64,000 nt of DNA from Symsagittifera roscoffensis (Eukaryota > Xenacoelomorpha > Acoela > Convolutidae), in NCBI RefSeq assembly GCF_963678635.1, contig NC_087063.1, forward strand, positions 83,747,574-83,811,573, read 5' to 3'. Made by a program: the position numbers and the translations under genes. This document shows positions 58,506 through 64,000 of this stretch, piece after piece (positions within the stretch are counted from its first letter, which is position 1; every line of letters begins with the position of its first letter). The notes beneath the pieces were generated by a model that was not told where the DNA came from, made no database searches, and saw only the letters and a program-made list of their open reading frames with translations.

Positions 58506-59552
58506 AAAGATCATCTCCCTGAGTGGAAGCTGACCCAGTTTGATGGCAACCCACTTAATTGGTATGAGTGGTTTGGGCAGTTCATATCGACGGTCCATTC
58601 AGCCATACTCAGTGACGATGAAAAGCTTACCTATCTGAAAACGCGCGTAGTGGGTAAAGCAAAATCCGCAATCGCTGAGTATAGCTATAGCGGAGTACTA
58701 TATAAAGACGCATTAGCAACTCTTCAAAGAAAATTCGAGCAGCCGCATGCTGTAGTAGGGGCTCATCTAGATAAATTGAGTAATTTTCCGCCGCTGAAAA
58801 TGCATAACTCGGAAAATGTTATTGGATTTTCCTCTGCAATTTCTGGACTTGTTGCCGTATTCAAGTCTCTGTCTTTTAACGACGACCTGAAAAGTGTTAA
58901 CTTACTGAATCAAGCTTTGAGTAAGCTTCCCCCGAACCTTAGGGAGGCATGGTCAATGCAAACCGTAAGACGCCAATGGCATATACCAACTCTGCTAGAT
59001 TTCAACGAATGGCTTAAAGAAAAAGCGGAGGGTCATGAGAGGCTAAAAACGATCAATTCTAAGGTTAAGTCTGAAGAACCAGTTAAGGAAAAAGTAGGCA
59101 CGAAAGTGTTTGCTAGTAACGCAAATGCAAGTAATAAGACTAAGGAAAAACCAAAGTACCCTCCATGTTCTGTATGTAATGGTCAACACGCTCTTTGGAA
59201 TTGCGCCGTATTCAAAGAGAAAAACAGTACGCAGCGAGCAAAACATGTAGCCGAACAAAAATTTTGCTTTGCGTGTTTACAGAGCAATCACAACTTTCGT
59301 AATTGTAGCAAGGCCAGAAAGCGCCCCAAGCCAGATTGTGAAAGCACACACAACGTGCTCTTACATGGGGAGCGGAGAAAATTGTTCCTCCTAAGGATAC
59401 TAAAAGTTCCCCGGCGTCAGGTAACGCAAACGCTAAACATGTATCGTCTAACGCTGCCGTCGGCGATATTCATAGCCAGGAGTCAACTAATTGCCTCCTG
59501 CCAATTGCATCACTCGCCGTCTCTTCGGATGCGACGATTACTAATGACCTAG
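58506..59552 (+). pseudogene. gag: BEL/Pao gag C-terminus with zinc knuckles, right copy
   Basis: The frame open from 58650 holds the DUF1759-like block and two zinc knuckles, CSVCNGQHALWNC and CFACLQSNHNFRNC (both CX2CX4HX4C). These suggest RNA binding by gag. Confidence 0.83.
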
Positions 59553-59614
59553 CTCTTTGCGATAAGGCTTCCACGCACTCATGGGTATCCGCCGATCTCG
59601 TAAAACGCCTCCAT

Positions 59615-60844
59615 TTGGTTGGCATTCCCGTTAACCTCACCATAAATGGATTCAATTCCACGAGCTTGATGAAAACTGAGCAAGTAAGTTTTCAAGTTTC
59701 CACCGAAACGAATAATAGTGAATTTTCGTTTTCTTTTCGAGCTTATGTTAAGGATCATATTCGTATTGGATCGGATAGCATAAGCATTCCTGAATTACAG
59801 GAAAAATACCCGCAGTTGGCTCCGATCAAACCTAGACATTATAAGTATGAGGACGTCGAAATTATTATTGGACAGGATTTCTACCATGCCATAAGACCCG
59901 TTGAGTACCTTCTGGGGGAGGACTCTATTTCACCGTGCGCCGTACGCCTTCCGATAGGTTGGGTTTTAAGTGGTCCGTTACTGCCGTCCTTTAAGTCGAA
60001 CTCGTCTTGCTTTAAGTGTATTGTCGAAGACATGTCTCTTGCGGACCAAATTAAAACTTGGTACGAGTTGGAGTCATATGGAGCCTTCAAGCAGGTAGAT
60101 GCCCGTTCCGCCGCCGACAAACGCGCTTTGTCCGTTTTGAAAAATGACACCTTTCACGATGGTGAGAGGTACATTGTACCAATGCTTTGGAACGATAAAG
60201 AAAGTAGTTTACCGAATAACTATTTTTCCTCCTTAGCTCAATTAAAGTCTTTGGAAAAGAGGCTAGATAAGGATCCGTCACTCCGTGAAAAATACGCCGA
60301 AACAATAAGAGAGGATATACAAAAAGGATATGTCCTAGCCGTTAAGGCACACGATCCCAAATCACGAGCCGATCGTGAGTGGTATCTCCCGCATCACCCG
60401 GTGTTGAACCCGAATAAACCCGGTAAGGTGCGCCGAGTCCTCAATGGGGCATCAAAGTGTCATGGCGCTTCCTTGAACAAATCTCTGTTGGTTGGCCCGG
60501 ATCTCCTTCAAAGCCTCATTTTTGTACTTTTAAGATTCCGTCTGCATAAATACGCCATTTCAGCTGACATTGAAGGGATGTTTTTACAGGTTGGAGTCCG
60601 TGAAGAAGGTCAACCTTCTCTTCGTTTTTTGTGGCAGGAGGACCCCACATCAAGTGTGGTAGTTCACCAACATACGCGTCACATTTTTGGTGCTCGTGAC
60701 TCGCCGACTTGTGCGAATTTTGCTTTGCAGAAGACTGCATCGGATAATCAAGCTGAGTACCCCGAAGCTGCTTCGGCTGTTGTCCAGAAATTTTATATAT
60801 TGATGATTATCTGGACTCTTTTCAAAACAGGGATGACGCCTTGA
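59615..60844 (+). pseudogene. pol: BEL/Pao protease and reverse transcriptase, right copy
   Basis: About 409 codons. Just upstream (about 59550-59615) the protease active-site region reads CDKAST where D(S/T)G is expected. RT blocks include REWYLPHHPVLNPN and ISADIEGMFLQV. The catalytic YMDD box is destroyed by a small insertion at about 60797-60803, which shifts the frame. Confidence 0.85.
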
Positions 60845-61275
60845 AATTAGGTAGGGATTTAATCTCGTTGCTTAAACTAGCTGGGTTTCGTCTGACAAAA
60901 TTTGTCAGCAACGTGCCCGACGTAACAACCGCTCTTGATCCGGACAACCGTGAGTCCAATTCGTCTGTTAAAGATATTTGTGCGATCCCAGACCAGTCGT
61001 CGCATGTTGTTGGTCTTAAGTGGGATCACGTCAAAGATACCTTAGTCGTTAGTAGAGGGGTTGATCGTCCACTATGCAAAGCAATCACTCAGCGTACCGT
61101 GTTGAGTTTTGTTTCTTCTGTTTTTGATCCAATTGGGTTAGTGGCTCCGTATACCGTGAAGGCTCGCCTTCTATTAAAAGATATCTGGCGAATCAGCGGT
61201 CAAAAATGGGATGATGATCTGCCAGAGGAAATCAAAAAGCAATTCTTGAGTGGCACTCAGGCCTTCATTTGTTAG
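60841..61275 (+). pseudogene. pol: BEL/Pao reverse transcriptase C-terminal part, right copy
   Basis: About 144 codons in the frame after the shifted YMDD box; typical LKWDHVKDTL and VLSFVSSVFDPIGLVAPYTV blocks. Confidence 0.82.
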
Positions 61276-62314
61276 GTTCTCTGACAATACCTCGCAGCTA
61301 TTTCACTGAACCTTTTGACCGAATAGAACTTCACATGTTCGGTGATAGTTCGCAGGATGTTTTCTGTGCCGTCACTTTCCTTCGTGCGCAACTTGTTAGC
61401 TCCCATCAGACCGAATTAGCCTTTGTGTTTGGCAAAGCCCGCGTCGCGCCTATGAAAGCGCTTTCTATTCCAAAGTTAGAGCTTCAAGCGGCTCTTCTTG
61501 CAACCCGCTTAAAAAAAAAGAAATTTTCATGTGGACAGATAGTACCACTGGCCTTCAGTGGCTTCACTCTTGTAGTAAACTACCCGTTTTTGTTGGTAAT
61601 CGCACTGGTGAGATTCTGGAGTCTACCAGCACTGATCAGTGGCATCACATACTTAGCGGTGATAACCCAGCTGATACCGGTACACGAAGGATTTTTTCGG
61701 AAGCCCTCAAGGAAAGCAGCTGGATTAATGGCCCTAGTATATTGAGAACAACTGATTGGCCGTTCAAGCCGGATACAAAGGTTATCGATAAAATCAGACT
61801 CAAAGCACCATCATGTGATATCGACATTTGTCTGGAAAATTCGTCAAATTTGGTCGTCGATGTTTTGACAGAAAAAAATTTTCCCTTCGGAAAATGGGAG
61901 AGATTCAATTCAATTGTAAAATACAAACGGGCAGTGGCATTTTTGTTAAGATGGCTGCCATCCCATAAGCATTTCCGGTCGAGTATATTAGAAATTACAG
62001 ACCCGTCTGAAATGGATATTGCTGAACAGAAGCTCATTTACCTGTCCCAGGGTGAAACATTCCCTAGTGAGCTAAAACTACTAAGATCCGGTAAAGTTAT
62101 CACGAGGAATAGTCGGATCGCCAAGTACTCGCCGTTCATTGGACCATCTGGCATCCTTCGCTCGACTGGGCGCATCAGCCGCTGGTTATTTCCGATTTCG
62201 ATTGCAGGCATCCGATTATACTTGATGCACGTCACGTGGTTATTCGGTTATTGGTTCAGCATTTGCACGTTAGGAATTCCATCAAGGCTTGGATTACATG
62301 CGTGCGGTGGTTAA
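61269..62314 (+). pseudogene. pol: BEL/Pao RNase H and integrase zinc region, right copy
   Basis: Same blocks as in the left copy over two overlapping frames, shifted in the poly-A run near 61510-61520 and again near 62180. Confidence 0.82.
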
Positions 62315-62327
62315 TTTGAGGTAAGTT

Positions 62328-63377
62328 GTGTTAAATTTACGATGGTTGCTGCAAAGCATTGAAAATAATTGCGTTGTGTGCCGAAAACGCAAAGCGCAAA
62401 CCGTAAATCTGATGATGGCTGATCTGCCCATTGAAAGGCTGGGTTACACGCAACCTCCTTTCTCTAACACAGGTGTCGACTACTTTGGGCCGTTCCTAGT
62501 TCCAATCCGGAGAAGTACGGAAAAGAGGTGGGGTTTTTTGTTCACCTGTCTTGCCACTAGAGCGGTTCACATTGAAGTGGTCCCCTCGCTCGACACAAGC
62601 TCTTGTGTGATGGGCGTGGAGAGGTTTATCGCACGTCGCGGTACTCCGACTACCATAATGTCCGACAACGGCATGAACTTTGTCGGCGCTCAGAAAGAGC
62701 TCATAGCTTGCGTTGAGAGTTGGAACAAGCTAGCACCCGCTGTTTTTGTTCAGAAAGGGATCAAGTGGAAATTCAATCCACCCAGCGGACCGCACCATGG
62801 TGGGTCCTGGGAGCAATTAGTTCGGAGTGTCAAGCGCGTTTTGTATGACATCTTAGGCAACATAAGAGTAACTGAGGAGGCTCTAAGAACCAGGCTGTGC
62901 CTTGTTGAGCAATCACTCAACGCTAGACCGATAACAGCCGTTAGTTCCGATCCACTAGATTTAGAGGCGTTGACCCCGAATCATTTTATCCATGGTCAAC
63001 ACGCAGCGAGTTTTCCGTCGCTAAGTTTCGAAGAAAACTTCGACCATAAGAAGCGGTTCGCCAGAGCACAATCATACGCTAATGCAATATGGACACGGTG
63101 GATGCGGGAATACGTTCCTTCCCTCAATAGGAGGGCAAAGTGGCACAACCAGTCAGACGTTAAGTTGAAAGCCGGCGACTTGGTTTGGGTCATAGAGCCT
63201 GACACTCCACGTGGACATTATCCACTCGCACATATCCTAAAACTGCACTATGGCAAGGACGGATGCGCGAGATCCGCCGACATAAAGACCGTTACGAGCG
63301 AACTGACCGGCCCGACCGTAAAGCTCGCTCCCGTTCTTCCTTGTTTAGGGGTGGAGGATGTTGCAGCGCAAATATAA
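62328..63377 (+). CDS. pol: BEL/Pao integrase with C-terminal domain, right copy (open)
   Basis: About 349 uninterrupted codons: zinc-binding cysteines (NNCVVCRKRKA), D,D,E core (GVDYFGPF, MSDNGMNFVGA, GGSWEQL) and the DUF5641-like end. It runs up to the 3' LTR and overlaps its first bases. Confidence 0.87.
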   Translation: MLNLRWLLQSIENNCVVCRKRKAQTVNLMMADLPIERLGYTQPPFSNTGVDYFGPFLVPIRRSTEKRWGFLFTCLATRAVHIEVVPSLDTSSCVMGVERFIARRGTPTTIMSDNGMNFVGAQKELIACVESWNKLAPAVFVQKGIKWKFNPPSGPHHGGSWEQLVRSVKRVLYDILGNIRVTEEALRTRLCLVEQSLNARPITAVSSDPLDLEALTPNHFIHGQHAASFPSLSFEENFDHKKRFARAQSYANAIWTRWMREYVPSLNRRAKWHNQSDVKLKAGDLVWVIEPDTPRGHYPLAHILKLHYGKDGCARSADIKTVTSELTGPTVKLAPVLPCLGVEDVAAQI

Positions 63378-63831
63378 AACAAGAGTATAAATGCATATAA
63401 AGTTGAACCAAAATGTAAATGCATATAGGGACAGTAGCCGAGCGTATACATGGTGCGTCCCGGCGGGTTCGGCGCCGGTTCGAATCCCGCCTAGGTCATT
63501 TCCTTTCTAGAACTCGAATATGCACCGAACTTGATGGGGTGCTCCGTAACCAGGTTAGATCCCCCAAAAACCTATTTTAACCGTCTTTTTGCTCTAATTT
63601 AGTTCAGCCTTGATTAAGGCTGACCTTTAAAAAGAGCAATTTGTCTCAAGGACAAATACTGGCCATTTTTGCAGCTTGCTTTGAGTTATGCAGTTTTGTG
63701 TGGCCGATGTTACCGATGTTAACAATAAAAAAGCTTGTTAAAAATATCGTTATTTTCCCGATAAAATACTCGTTATAATTCAAGTGTTTGAAAACAAATT
63801 TTATCACGAAGTGTGGAGATTGACGCGCACA
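63359..63831 (+). repeat. BEL/Pao 3' LTR, right copy
   Basis: 473 bp. tRNA-like segment 63428-63497 with A-box-like TAGCCGAGCGT and B box GGTTCGAATCC (63477-63487); AATAAA within ACAATAAAAAAGC near 63723. Confidence 0.9.
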
Positions 63832-64000
63832 AAAATTGAAATTGATCAACATATTTTTCCGAACTCCCCCAACAATGTTTATGGATTTTGACAACAAAAA
63901 ATACTATAAATTTTGGAAGAAACCTCAATTTTTGAACTCAAACTACTCATTAAAAAGCTAAGAATCATAGATAGCCCTTCAAATTACCTTTTTTATCAAA

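Larger units (their letters stand above)
54817..63831 (+). mobile_element. BEL/Pao LTR retrotransposon, right copy
   Basis: 9015 bp with 5-bp flanks aaaat (54812-54816 and 63832-63836), the complement of the left copy's flanks. It is therefore the same insertion, not an independent one. Primer-binding site at 55293-55310; polypurine tract AGGGGTGGAGGA just before the 3' LTR. It lies in the receptor intron in gene orientation. Integrase is intact here; gag and the RT active site are broken. Confidence 0.93.
51629..64000 (-). repeat. Right arm of the 12.4-kb inverted repeat
   Basis: Mirror of 32826-45200. Continues to the end of the window. Confidence 0.95.

Overview
This is animal nuclear DNA: AT-rich, intron-rich and crowded with transposable elements. 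It contains small GC-rich exons bounded by GT/AG splice sites, eukaryotic (Ty3/Gypsy and BEL/Pao) LTR retrotransposons, and hAT-like and mariner-like MITEs. Nothing in it is bacterial or phage. An invertebrate, perhaps marine, is the best guess; I cannot name the species.

The only sizeable cellular gene I can assemble lies on the minus strand from about 43.7 kb down to 1.16 kb. It is a putative single-pass membrane receptor of unknown family. Going 5' to 3', the left part of the window holds a membrane-proximal extracellular exon (43570-43740), the transmembrane exon (31538-31729), and nine cytoplasmic-tail exons (28739-28860, 23984-24322, 8843-9109, 8397-8581, 6403-6493, 5724-6005, 5325-5467, 1881-2133, 1161-1336). 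Every junction is phase-consistent. Five of the tail exons carry one (S/T)IP(Y/F) motif, usually followed by xxD. The receptor's introns hold a separate plus-strand gene (9839-10564) for a secreted protein of six 31-residue four-cysteine repeats. They also hold a Gypsy element (11474-18295) nested in a mariner-like foldback element, a MITE cluster (21.4-28.1 kb), and a BEL/Pao element (32993-42009).

From about 32.8 kb to 45.2 kb the sequence is repeated in inverted orientation at 51.63-64.0 kb. A 200-N gap sits exactly at the inner end of the left arm. Both arms hold the same BEL/Pao insertion with the same target-site duplication, the same solo LTR, the same hAT MITE and an identical receptor exon. 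The right arm plus the unique centre (45.4-51.6 kb) carry earlier receptor exons on the plus strand (47633-47699, 50940-51181, 51290-51312, 53089-53259). The simplest reading is that two alleles of one locus were scaffolded head to head. A real palindrome is the alternative. If either is right, the transmembrane exon should recur on the plus strand about 1.1 kb beyond the window end.

A second theme is templated patching of DNA. A 22-nt piece of a receptor exon appears inverted inside a nearby hAT MITE. An 88-nt piece of the Gypsy integrase region is pasted inverted into its reverse transcriptase. One BEL copy contains a scrambled micro-repeat patch.
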